Source: Streptomyces sp. NRRL B-3428 (GTDB lineage Bacteria; Actinomycetota; Actinomycetes; Streptomycetales; Streptomycetaceae). Taken from it: a DNA stretch of 64,000 bases. The notes beneath the pieces are model-generated. The model had not been told where the DNA came from. It did not search any database and saw only the letters and a list, made by a program, of their open reading frames with translations. The position numbers and the translations under genes were made by a program. The stretch covers positions 1-64,000 of the forward strand of contig JOGW01000026.1 in assembly GCA_000721375.1 (NCBI GenBank), given 5' to 3'. This document shows, in pieces, positions 25,005-32,668 of this stretch. The stretch's first letter is position 1, and every line of letters begins with the position of its first letter.

Positions 25005-26348
25005 ATGCTGAGCGCCGCGCTCGGCCTGCTCGCCGTCCTCGTCCTGACTGCCGGCACCGGCTACTTCGTCGCCCAGGAGTTCGCCTACGTCGCCGCCGAC
25101 CGCCTCGCGCTCGCCCGCGAGGCCGAAGCGGGCGACAAGCGGGCGGCCCGCGCGGTGAAGGTTCTCGAGCGGCTGTCGTTCGTGCTGTCCGGCGCGCAGC
25201 TGGGCATCACGGTGACGGGCCTGGTCGTCGGCTTCCTCGCCGAGCCCTCCGTGTCCGGGCTGCTCAAGCCGGCGCTTGACGGTACGGGCCTGTCCGACGG
25301 CGTGGTCTCGATGATCTCGGTGATCGTGGGCTTCATGGTCGCCACCGTGCTGCAAATGGTCATCGGCGAACTGGCCCCCAAGAACCTGGCCCTCGCTATC
25401 CCCGAACGCCTGGCCAAGTCCCTGGCCGCCTCCACGCTGGTGTATCTGAAGGTCGTCGGCCCGGTCGTGCGCGTCTTCGACGGCGCGGCCAACCGCATCC
25501 TGCGCAGGATCGGCATCGAACCGGTCGAGGAACTCCACCACGGCGCCACCCTCGAAGAACTCAGCCACCTCATCGGCGAATCCCACGAACACGGCCACCT
25601 GCCCGAGCAGACCGCCGAACTCCTCGACCACGCCCTGGACTTCTCCGAACGCACCGTGGACGAGGTGATGGTGCCGCGCGCGGACGCCGTCTTCGTCCGC
25701 AAGGACGCAAGCGCCGCCGAAGCCGTGGACCTCATCGCCAAGCACGGCCACTCCAACTACCCGGTCCTGGGCGATCACCCGGACGACGTGGCAGGCGTCC
25801 TCGGCGTACGCGAACTCATGCGCCTGACCGCAGACCGCTTCGACCACGCGACGGCGGGCGAGCTGGCCCGCCGCCCGCTGCTGCTGCCCGACACCCTGCC
25901 GCTGCCGGGAGCGGTGGCGCAGATGCGCGAGCGCGACGACGAGTTCGCCGTCGTGCTCGACGAGCACGGCGGCGTCGCCGGCATCGTCACGTACGAGGAC
26001 ATCGCCGAGGAACTGGTCGGAGACATCGCCGACGAGTCCGACGTGGTGGTGGAACTCGCCGTCCCCGACGAGACGGGCTGGCTGGTGGATGCGGGCCGTC
26101 GCCTCGACGAGGTCGCCGATGCGACGGGGATCGAGCTGCCCGAGGAGGACGACTACGACACCGTCGCCGGCCTGATCATCGACCGCCTCGGCCGCTTCCC
26201 GACCGTAGGCGACCGCCTCACCGTCGAGCTCGCGGACGGCTCCCAGGCCAAGATCGCGGTGCTGCGCCTGGACCGGCACGTCCCCGAACACGTCCGTATC
26301 GAACGCCTCGCACCTGTGACCGGCACGGATGAGGAGACGACCGCATGA
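25005..26348 (+). CDS. CNNM/CBS/CorC-domain membrane protein 3 (long form)
   Basis: A 447-residue long-form CNNM protein: FVAQEFAYVAADRLALAREA, LSGAQLGITVTGLVVGFLAE and VIGELAPKNLALAIPERL in the membrane domain, DEVMVPRADAVFVRKD to FAVVLDEHGGVAGIVTYEDI in the CBS pair, and a CorC_HlyC tail (YDTVAGLIIDRLGRFPTVGD). It starts a second long-short pair, separated from the first by 131 bp. The pattern suggests duplication of a two-gene unit. Cation export or Mg/Co homeostasis is a family-level guess. Confidence 0.87.
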   Translation: MLSAALGLLAVLVLTAGTGYFVAQEFAYVAADRLALAREAEAGDKRAARAVKVLERLSFVLSGAQLGITVTGLVVGFLAEPSVSGLLKPALDGTGLSDGVVSMISVIVGFMVATVLQMVIGELAPKNLALAIPERLAKSLAASTLVYLKVVGPVVRVFDGAANRILRRIGIEPVEELHHGATLEELSHLIGESHEHGHLPEQTAELLDHALDFSERTVDEVMVPRADAVFVRKDASAAEAVDLIAKHGHSNYPVLGDHPDDVAGVLGVRELMRLTADRFDHATAGELARRPLLLPDTLPLPGAVAQMRERDDEFAVVLDEHGGVAGIVTYEDIAEELVGDIADESDVVVELAVPDETGWLVDAGRRLDEVADATGIELPEEDDYDTVAGLIIDRLGRFPTVGDRLTVELADGSQAKIAVLRLDRHVPEHVRIERLAPVTGTDEETTA

Positions 26349-27367
26349 GCTTCCCCATGGCCCTCTTCATCACGTTCTTGCTCCTGGTCGGCAGTGGCTT
26401 CTTCGTTGCCGCCGAGTTCGCCCTGGTCGCCGCCAAGCGCCACCGCATGGAACGGGCAGCGGCCCAAGGACAGCGGGGCGCCAAGTCCGCGCTTGCGGGC
26501 ATGCGCGAGCTGTCCCTGATGCTCGCCGGCGCCCAACTCGGCATCACCCTCTGCACGCTGGGCCTCGGTGCCATCTCCAAGCCCGCCATCTCCCACGAAC
26601 TCGACCCGCTCCTGGAGAAGCTGGGCCTGCCCGCCGGCCTGAGCTACGGCATCGCGTTCGCCCTCGCGATGATCGTGGTGGTGTTCCTGCACATGGTGCT
26701 CGGCGAGATGGCCCCCAAGTCCTGGGCCATCGCCCACCCCGAGCGGTCCGCGATGCTGCTCACGCCGCCGTTCCGGGCCGTGGTCAAGGTGGTCCGTCCC
26801 GTGATCTGGGTCCTCAACAAGGTCAGCAATGCGCTCGTACGGTTGTGCCGGGTCACCCCGCGCGACGAACTCGCCTCGGTGCACAACCGCGAGCAGCTCA
26901 CCCACCTAGTCGAGGAGTCCGAACGCCTCGGCCTGATCAGCGAGGCCGACTCGGACTTGATCACCAGCTCGCTCACCGCGCCGCAGACACCAGTGGCCGC
27001 CCTCATGATCCCGGCCGCCGAAATCACCACGGTGCCCGGCTCGGCGGACATCGAGGAGCTTCTGCGTGTGGCAGCGGCGAGCGACCGCACCCGCCTGCTC
27101 GTACGAGACGACGGCACGGTCATTGGCTCGGTGCACGCCCGCGACGCCATGGTCGCGCGTGCCCGCGGCCGTGCCGTCACCGCCCGCGAACTGGCACGGC
27201 CCGTACCGGAGCTGACCGCACACGACACGATCGCGCACGCCGTGGAGCACCTGCGCGCCCGCCGCGCGACGCTCGCCGTCGTCCACGACGATGCAGGCCG
27301 GCTCACCGGCCTGGTCAGCCTCGACGACCTGCTGGCCCGCCTGATGGAGCCCCAGCAGGCGGCCTGA
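26345..27367 (+). CDS. CNNM/CBS membrane protein 4 (short form)
   Basis: A 340-residue short-form paralogue: FFVAAEFALVAAKRHRMERA, LAGAQLGITLCTLGLGAI, VLGEMAPKSWAIAHPE, then a CBS pair ending LTGLVSLDDLLARLMEP, with no CorC_HlyC domain. It overlaps gene 3 by 4 bp. A perfect 15-bp hairpin follows 11 bp after the stop, likely ending the four-gene operon. Confidence 0.87.
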   Translation: MSFPMALFITFLLLVGSGFFVAAEFALVAAKRHRMERAAAQGQRGAKSALAGMRELSLMLAGAQLGITLCTLGLGAISKPAISHELDPLLEKLGLPAGLSYGIAFALAMIVVVFLHMVLGEMAPKSWAIAHPERSAMLLTPPFRAVVKVVRPVIWVLNKVSNALVRLCRVTPRDELASVHNREQLTHLVEESERLGLISEADSDLITSSLTAPQTPVAALMIPAAEITTVPGSADIEELLRVAAASDRTRLLVRDDGTVIGSVHARDAMVARARGRAVTARELARPVPELTAHDTIAHAVEHLRARRATLAVVHDDAGRLTGLVSLDDLLARLMEPQQAA

Positions 27368-27378
27368 TCTCATCGGCA

Positions 27379-27411
27379 GTAGTGCCCGCCACCCTTGGTG
27401 GCGGGCACTAC
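27379..27411 (+). terminator. Perfect 15-bp stem-loop after the CNNM operon
   Basis: GTAGTGCCCGCCACC and GGTGGCGGGCACTAC pair perfectly around a CTT loop, 11 bp past the last CNNM stop codon. There is no T-run, which is common for actinobacterial terminators. The rest of the gap to 27615 shows no clear gene. Confidence 0.8.
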
Positions 27412-27615
27412 CACGCGAGCTTGATCAGCGTGGCTCAGCCTGGCAGCGCGATCACCATGAGCGCCTTGCCACCCGGGGTGGAGAGCAACATCCACACAGC
27501 CTGCGAGCAACGTGGTGTGCACCGCTCCTTCTAGGAGCCGAACAACCCTGCCCCTGAGTAGAGGGTCTCTACTTCGCGCGAGGGAAACAGCGGCGACGCG
27601 GCCGCCCTGCGCGGA

Positions 27616-28395
27616 TTGCCGCTGCGCATCGTGTACGCCTCGCTGTGGGAGAGGTACGAGGGCGAGGCGCTCGCCGCCGAATTCGGCAAGCCGTCACGCA
27701 AGGTGCAGGCCGGCGAGATCGTCGAGAGCGCCGCCCGGCGGGCACGCAAGTGCCGTCCGGAACTGGAGGTCGCGGCCGAAGTCGTCGCCGAGGAGCCGGA
27801 GTACGTGCTGCTGCGGGAATCGCGTCGAGCAACCGCGGTCGTGGTCGGCACGCGTGGCCGCAGCGGTCTCACCGAGGCCCTGCTGGGATCGGTCAGCCTG
27901 ACGGTGGCCGCCCAGGCGTACTGCCCGGTGATCGTGGTGCGCGGCGGCGCCGACCGGGCGGAGCAGACCCGTCGCGGCCGGATCGTCGTGGGCGTCGGCG
28001 ATGACCCGAAGGAGTCGCCTGCCGTGCGCTTCGCCTACGACGAGGCACGCCTGCGCGGCGTATCGCTGGATGCCGTACGGGCATGGCGCAGCCCCGCGCA
28101 CGAGAACACCGACCACCCTCTGCTGGTCGGAGGGCTTGCCCACCCGCACGAGTCGCGTGCGGCGCAAGCCCTGGAAGCCGTGCTGCACGACGCACCCGAC
28201 GGCATCGAGCTGCACCGGCACACCGTTGAGGGGCCCGCACGCAAGGTCCTCTCGCAAGCCTCGCGCCGGGCCGATCTGCTGGTCGTCGGCGCCAAGCGCC
28301 GGCACGGCCACCTCGGGCTGCAACTCGGCCGAGTCGCCCATGCCCTACTGCATCTCGCCGACTGCCCTGTCGCCGTGGTGCCGCAGGCGGAGTGA
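27616..28395 (+). CDS. Universal stress protein, N-terminally truncated (3)
   Basis: A tandem UspA protein whose first strand and ATP-loop start are missing. Recognisable sequence begins AALRGLPLRIVYASLWERYE, which normally follows about 28 residues of the VVVGVDGS type. Upstream in frame the codons lose similarity near base 27590 and hit TAG at 27559. The first usable start is TTG 27616. The rest is normal: AVVVGTRGRSGLTEALLGSV and CPVIVVRG in domain 1, RIVVGVGDDPKESPAVRFAY to LLVVGAKRRHGHLGLQLGR and CPVAVVPQAE in domain 2. It converges with PPK2. The damage may be a small deletion like others in this window. Confidence 0.78.
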   Translation: MPLRIVYASLWERYEGEALAAEFGKPSRKVQAGEIVESAARRARKCRPELEVAAEVVAEEPEYVLLRESRRATAVVVGTRGRSGLTEALLGSVSLTVAAQAYCPVIVVRGGADRAEQTRRGRIVVGVGDDPKESPAVRFAYDEARLRGVSLDAVRAWRSPAHENTDHPLLVGGLAHPHESRAAQALEAVLHDAPDGIELHRHTVEGPARKVLSQASRRADLLVVGAKRRHGHLGLQLGRVAHALLHLADCPVAVVPQAE

Positions 28396-28411
28396 CCGTC
28401 AGGGCCGGCTG

Positions 28412-29215
28412 TCAGAGGCTCGCCGCGTGATCGGGCACGTACATCTGCAGATCACGCGGCGGGCGCTGATAGCCGGTCGACGGCGGCCGTGGCGGCAGTT
28501 CGAGCACCGGCGGCGGTACGTCGCGGTAGGCCAGAGTGCCGAGCAGATGGGCGATCGTGTTCAGCCGGGCCCGGCGTTTGTCGTCGCTGACCACGACGTA
28601 CCAGGGCGCCTCCGGGATGTCCGTGTGCACGAGCATCTCGTCCTTGGCCCGTGAGTAGGCCTCCCAGCGCGTGATCGACTCCAGATCCATGGGGGACAGC
28701 TTCCAGCGGCGCAGCGGATCATCGAGCCGGCGCCGGAAACGCTCCTGCTGCTCGATGTCGCTCACCGAGAACCAGTACTTGCGCAGCAGGATCCCGTCCT
28801 CCACGAGCAGCCGCTCGAAGATGGGGCACTGGTGCAGGAAACGCTGGTACTCCTGCTTGGTGCAGAAGCCCATCACGTGCTCCACGCCGGCGCGGTTGTA
28901 CCAGCTGCGGTCGAACAGCACGATCTCCCCGGCGGCCGGCAGATGCTCCACGTACCGCTGGAAATACCACTGGGTGCTCTGGCGTTCGGTCGGCTTGGGC
29001 AGGGCCGCGATCCGGGCGACACGGGGGTTGAGATGCTCGGCGACCCGCTTGATGGTGCCGCCCTTGCCCGCCGCGTCCCGTCCTTCGAAGACGACCACGA
29101 GGCGAGCACCCTCGGCCCGTACCCACTCCTGCACCTTGACCAACTCGGTCTGCAGCCGCAGCAGTTCCTTCTCGTACGTCTTGCGCGGCAGTGCCGCCGT
29201 CTTCTCCCTGGCCAT
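28412..29215 (-). CDS. ppk2: Polyphosphate kinase 2
   Basis: A 267-residue PPK2-family enzyme, which moves phosphate between polyphosphate and nucleotides in the cytoplasm. Walker A is VFEGRDAAGKGGTIKR, the conserved middle is PKPTERQSTQWYFQRYVEHL, and the Walker B/lid region is LFDRSWYNRAGVEHVMGF. RWEAYSRAKDEMLVHTD and APWYVVVSDDKRRARLN complete the pattern. One PPK2 domain of normal length. I chose ATG 29215 over an upstream TTG 29230; neither has a strong ribosome-binding site. It lies downstream of the PPDK gene with a hairpin between. Together they could supply ATP from polyphosphate and PEP under energy shortage, as in dormancy clusters. Confidence 0.92.
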   Translation of the reverse strand: MAREKTAALPRKTYEKELLRLQTELVKVQEWVRAEGARLVVVFEGRDAAGKGGTIKRVAEHLNPRVARIAALPKPTERQSTQWYFQRYVEHLPAAGEIVLFDRSWYNRAGVEHVMGFCTKQEYQRFLHQCPIFERLLVEDGILLRKYWFSVSDIEQQERFRRRLDDPLRRWKLSPMDLESITRWEAYSRAKDEMLVHTDIPEAPWYVVVSDDKRRARLNTIAHLLGTLAYRDVPPPVLELPPRPPSTGYQRPPRDLQMYVPDHAASL

Positions 29216-29236
29216 ACGCGCACCGTACAACCGTGC

Positions 29237-29267
29237 GCCGCACGCCCTGAAGTGTCAGGCGTGCGGC
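29237..29267 (-). terminator. Stem-loop between PPDK and PPK2 genes
   Basis: GCCGCACGCCCTGA and TCAGGCGTGCGGC pair over 13 bp with one bulged C and an AGTG loop. It lies 26 bp past the PPDK stop on the transcribed strand. It likely terminates or attenuates read-through into ppk2. Confidence 0.65.
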
Positions 29268-29292
29268 GGCAGTTGAGGCGTTCAGCTGATGG

Positions 29293-31986
29293 TCACCTGC
29301 TGTCGCTGTCCTCGGTGGGCGCGAGCGCGGCGCGTCCGGCCTCCAGGCGCGCGACCGGGACGCGGAACGGTGAGCAGGAGACGTAGTCGAGCCCCGCGTC
29401 ATGGAAGAAGTGGACGGACTGGGGGTCCCCGCCGTGCTCGCCGCAGACGCCGATCGTCAGGTCGGGCCGTGCGGCCCGGCCCTCGTCGACCGCGAGTTGG
29501 ACCAGTCGGCCGACACCTTCCGTGTCGAGCGTCTCGAACGGTGAGGCGGCGAAGACGCCCTTGTCGAGATAGGCGGAGAAGAACGCCGCCTCGACGTCGT
29601 CGCGCGAGAACCCCCACGTGGTCTGGGTGAGGTCGTTGGTGCCGAAGGAGAAGAACTCCGCCTGTCCGGCGATCCGGCCCGCCGTCAGCGCGGCCCGCGG
29701 CAGTTCGATCATCGTGCCGACCGGGCAGGTCACCGTGATGCCGGACTCCTCGGAGACCTGGGCGAGTACACGCTCCACCTCCTCGCGCTCGATGCGCAGC
29801 TCCTCGACGGCTCCGACCAGCGGCACCATGATCTCGGCGCGGGGGGAGCCGCCTGCCTGGGTGCGTGCCACGACGGCTTCGGCGATCGCCCGTACCTGCA
29901 TGGCCACGAGCCCGGGAACCACCAGGCCGAGGCGGACCCCGCGCAGTCCGAGCATCGGGTTCTCCTCGTGCATCCGGTTCACGGCGTCGAGCAGTTCGGT
30001 GTCGTGCGGGTCCGGTATCTTGCCGCCGGCCTGAGCGGATACGACGCGTACGGCGAGTTCGGTGCGGTCGGGCAGGAACTCGTGCAGCGGCGGGTCCAGC
30101 AGTCGGATGGTGACCGGCAGACCGTCCATCGCCGCCAGGATGCCGATGAAGTCCCGGCGTTGCAGGGGCAGCAGAGCGTCCAGTGCGAGGTCGCGCTCGG
30201 CGTCGGAGCGGGCGAGGATCATCTCCTCGACCAGTTTGCGGCGCTTGCCGAGGAACATGTGCTCCGTACGGCACAGGCCGATGCCCTGCGCGCCGAACCG
30301 GCGGGCTCGGGCGGCGTCCTCGGGTGTGTCCGCGTTGGCGCGTACCCCCAACCGCCGTACCGCGTCGGCCTGTTGCAGCGCACCGGCCACGGCGCGCACC
30401 ACTGCCGACTGCTCGTCCCGCTCGCCGGTCTCCAGGTACCGCATCACCTCGGAGTCCACGAGCGGCGCCGCGCCCCGATACACGGCACCTGCCGAACCGT
30501 CGACGGAGATGATGGTCCCCTCGCGGACGACGGTGCCGTCCCGCGTCGTGAACCGGCGAGCACGGGTGTCGACCGTGAGCTCCTCGGCGCCGCACACACA
30601 GACCTTGCCCATGCCGCGGGCGACGACGGCCGCATGGCTGGTCTTGCCGCCCCGGCTGGTCAGCACCGCCTGCGCGGCGACCATACCCGGCAAATCGTCG
30701 GGGGTGGTCTCCTGCCGTACGAGAACGACCCGCTCACCGGCCGCGGAGCGCCGTACCGCCTCGGCGGAGTCGAAGACGACGGCACCGACGGCGGCGCCCG
30801 GCGAGGCCGGGAGCCCGCGGGCCAGCACCTCACCGGTGGCACGGGAGTCGAAGCGCGGGAACATCAGCCGCGCCAGACCGTCCCCGCTCACCCGGGCCAG
30901 GGACTCGTCCGGGGTGATGAGCCGTTCGGCCACCAGCTCGGCGGCGATCGCGAACGCGGCCTCCGCGGTGCGCTTGCCGACCCGGGTCTGCAGCATCCAC
31001 AGCGTCCCGCGTTCGATGGTGAACTCGACGTCGCACAGATCCCGGTAGTGGTTCTCCAGCTTCCGCAGGTGACCGAGGAGCAACCCGTACGAACGGGCGT
31101 CGAGGCGCTCGAGTTCGGCGAGCGGCACCGTGTTACGGATACCGGCGACCACGTCCTCGCCCTGCGCGTTGGACAGGTAGTCGCCGTACAGACCGGTGCG
31201 GCCGGTGGCCGGGTCCCGGGTGAAGGCGACCCCGCTGCCGGAGTCGGGCCCGAGGTTGCCGTACACCATGCGCTGGACGGTGACCGCGGTGCCGAGGTCG
31301 TCGGGGATGTGCTCGCGGCGCCGGTACAGCCGGGCCCGTTCACCGTTCCAGGACTCGAAGACGGCCAGAATCGCGCGCCGCAGCTGTTCGGCGGGGGACT
31401 GCGGGAAGTGCTCGCCGGTCTGCTCGTGGATCAAGTTCTTGTAGGTGTCGACGAGTTGGGCCAGATCCTCGGCGTCGAGATGGGCATCGTCCGGGACGGC
31501 CCGGGTCTCCTTGAGCGCGGTCATGGCCTGCTCGAACAGGGCGGAGTCGACATGCATGACCGTGCTGCCGAACATCTGCACAAGACGGCGGTAGCAGTCC
31601 CAGGCGAACCGCTCGCTGCCGGAGGTCTTGGCCAGCCCCTGTACGGAGTCGTCGTTGAGCCCGACGTCCAGGACCGTCTCCATCATCCCGGGCATGGAGA
31701 AGCGCGCCCCAGAGCGCACGGACAGGAGCAGCGGATCGTCCGGCTGCCCCAGCCGCCGCCCGGCGGACTCCTCCAGCGCCGTGAGGTGCGCGGCGACCTC
31801 ACCGGACATCTCCGCCGGCTCGGCGCCGGTGGTGAGAAAGGCGCGGCAGGCCTCGGTGGTGACGATGAAACCCGGCGGCACCGGCAGCCCGAGCCGGGTC
31901 ATCTCGCACAGGTTCGCGCCCTTGCCGCCGAGCAGTCCGGCCAGGTCACGGCCGCCTTCGTGGAACTCGTACACATAACGCACCAT
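29293..31986 (-). CDS. ppdK: Pyruvate, phosphate dikinase
   Basis: An 897-residue full-length PPDK, interconverting PEP, AMP and PPi with pyruvate, ATP and phosphate. The N-terminal ATP-grasp domain shows LLGGKGANLCEMTRLGLPVP and GSGVAFTRDPATG. The swivelling phosphohistidine domain has GGKTSHAAVVARGMGKVCV with His451. The C-terminal PEP-binding TIM barrel has GIGLCRTEHMF, RLLDPPLHEFLP, SFGTNDLTQTTWGFSRDD and IGVCGEHGGDP with the catalytic Cys. All three active centres look intact. The reversible reaction yields ATP at low oxygen, fitting the neighbouring PPK2 and universal stress genes. The start is ATG 31986. Confidence 0.95.
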   Translation of the reverse strand: MVRYVYEFHEGGRDLAGLLGGKGANLCEMTRLGLPVPPGFIVTTEACRAFLTTGAEPAEMSGEVAAHLTALEESAGRRLGQPDDPLLLSVRSGARFSMPGMMETVLDVGLNDDSVQGLAKTSGSERFAWDCYRRLVQMFGSTVMHVDSALFEQAMTALKETRAVPDDAHLDAEDLAQLVDTYKNLIHEQTGEHFPQSPAEQLRRAILAVFESWNGERARLYRRREHIPDDLGTAVTVQRMVYGNLGPDSGSGVAFTRDPATGRTGLYGDYLSNAQGEDVVAGIRNTVPLAELERLDARSYGLLLGHLRKLENHYRDLCDVEFTIERGTLWMLQTRVGKRTAEAAFAIAAELVAERLITPDESLARVSGDGLARLMFPRFDSRATGEVLARGLPASPGAAVGAVVFDSAEAVRRSAAGERVVLVRQETTPDDLPGMVAAQAVLTSRGGKTSHAAVVARGMGKVCVCGAEELTVDTRARRFTTRDGTVVREGTIISVDGSAGAVYRGAAPLVDSEVMRYLETGERDEQSAVVRAVAGALQQADAVRRLGVRANADTPEDAARARRFGAQGIGLCRTEHMFLGKRRKLVEEMILARSDAERDLALDALLPLQRRDFIGILAAMDGLPVTIRLLDPPLHEFLPDRTELAVRVVSAQAGGKIPDPHDTELLDAVNRMHEENPMLGLRGVRLGLVVPGLVAMQVRAIAEAVVARTQAGGSPRAEIMVPLVGAVEELRIEREEVERVLAQVSEESGITVTCPVGTMIELPRAALTAGRIAGQAEFFSFGTNDLTQTTWGFSRDDVEAAFFSAYLDKGVFAASPFETLDTEGVGRLVQLAVDEGRAARPDLTIGVCGEHGGDPQSVHFFHDAGLDYVSCSPFRVPVARLEAGRAALAPTEDSDSR

Positions 31987-32014
31987 GACGCCGCACTCCT
32001 CAACTCGCCGCGGC

Positions 32015-32042
32015 GGCGCCGGCCGTCATCCGGGCCGGCGCC
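32015..32042 (-). terminator. Perfect 10-bp GC hairpin upstream of PPDK
   Basis: GGCGCCGGCC and GGCCGGCGCC pair around GTCATCCG. It stands between the truncated oxidoreductase gene (stop at 32081) and the PPDK start. It probably ends the upstream unit, but a role in PPDK regulation is possible. Confidence 0.55.
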
Positions 32043-32080
32043 TCGGATCAGATGTAGTCGGTCAGGTGTAGATGATCTGG

Positions 32081-32398
32081 CTACCGGCAGCGCGCTCGTA
32101 GAACTCGCCGACCGATGATCCCCTCGACCTGCTCGACCTGCTCGACCTGCTCGACCTGCTCGATGCGCGCCTGCCGGTAGTCGATTCCCGAGTGCAGCTG
32201 ACGCGGCCGGGACCGTACGAGATGGTGCGGCTGGGCAAGCCCGAACGGCACGAACAGCAGGCCCGGTTGGTAGATGTCGTCGTCGTCCTGGTCGGCGACC
32301 GTGATCCGGCAGTCGTGCGGATCGTGCAGGCGCCGCAGCCGGTTGGCCGTCAGCGTGCCGGCCGTACCGGCGCCGAGAATCACGATGTGGTGTCCCAT
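32081..32398 (-). pseudogene. Truncated NAD(P)/FAD-dependent oxidoreductase
   Basis: The ATG at 32398 opens MGHHIVILGAGTAGTLTANR, a Rossmann dinucleotide motif, followed by ITVADQDDDDIYQPGLLFVP and SGIDYRQARIEQVE, the N-terminus of a sulfide:quinone oxidoreductase/NDH-2-like flavoprotein. After about 85 residues the sequence turns into a short EQV repeat and stops at 32081, whereas the family needs about 400 residues. In another frame the tail next to the repeat reads GEFYERAAGSQIIYT before a stop. That looks like the end of a different protein, so two genes may have been joined by a deletion. Confidence 0.68.
32123..32163. repeat. 9-bp tandem repeat (CTCGACCTG)x4.5 in truncated oxidoreductase
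   Basis: Four perfect copies of CTCGACCTG start at 32123, 32132, 32141 and 32150, followed by a partial fifth. On the coding strand they encode repeated E-Q-V. The array sits at the exact point where family similarity ends, so repeat-mediated deletion is plausible. Confidence 0.85.
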
Positions 32399-32668
32399 GT
32401 CCCTACTGTCGGTGGCGGGTTGGAGGGGGTGCAGGGGCCGAACGGTCCGTCTCGGCGCCGCCCGGTACCGCCTGTGGGCCACTGGCCGGGGGCCGATACG
32501 CCCGTTCTGCAGGGCCGATGGACCCTCGTTCGCCACGGGCGCCGAAAACTCCGTATGCCCGCCAGGTCGTGCCTGTTAGACAGGAATCACGGCCGTGTGC
32601 GGGCAGCAGAGACCGGGGCACGGGGCCGGCCCACGGCCGACAGTCCGTCCGCGCGCCGAAGGAGTCCC

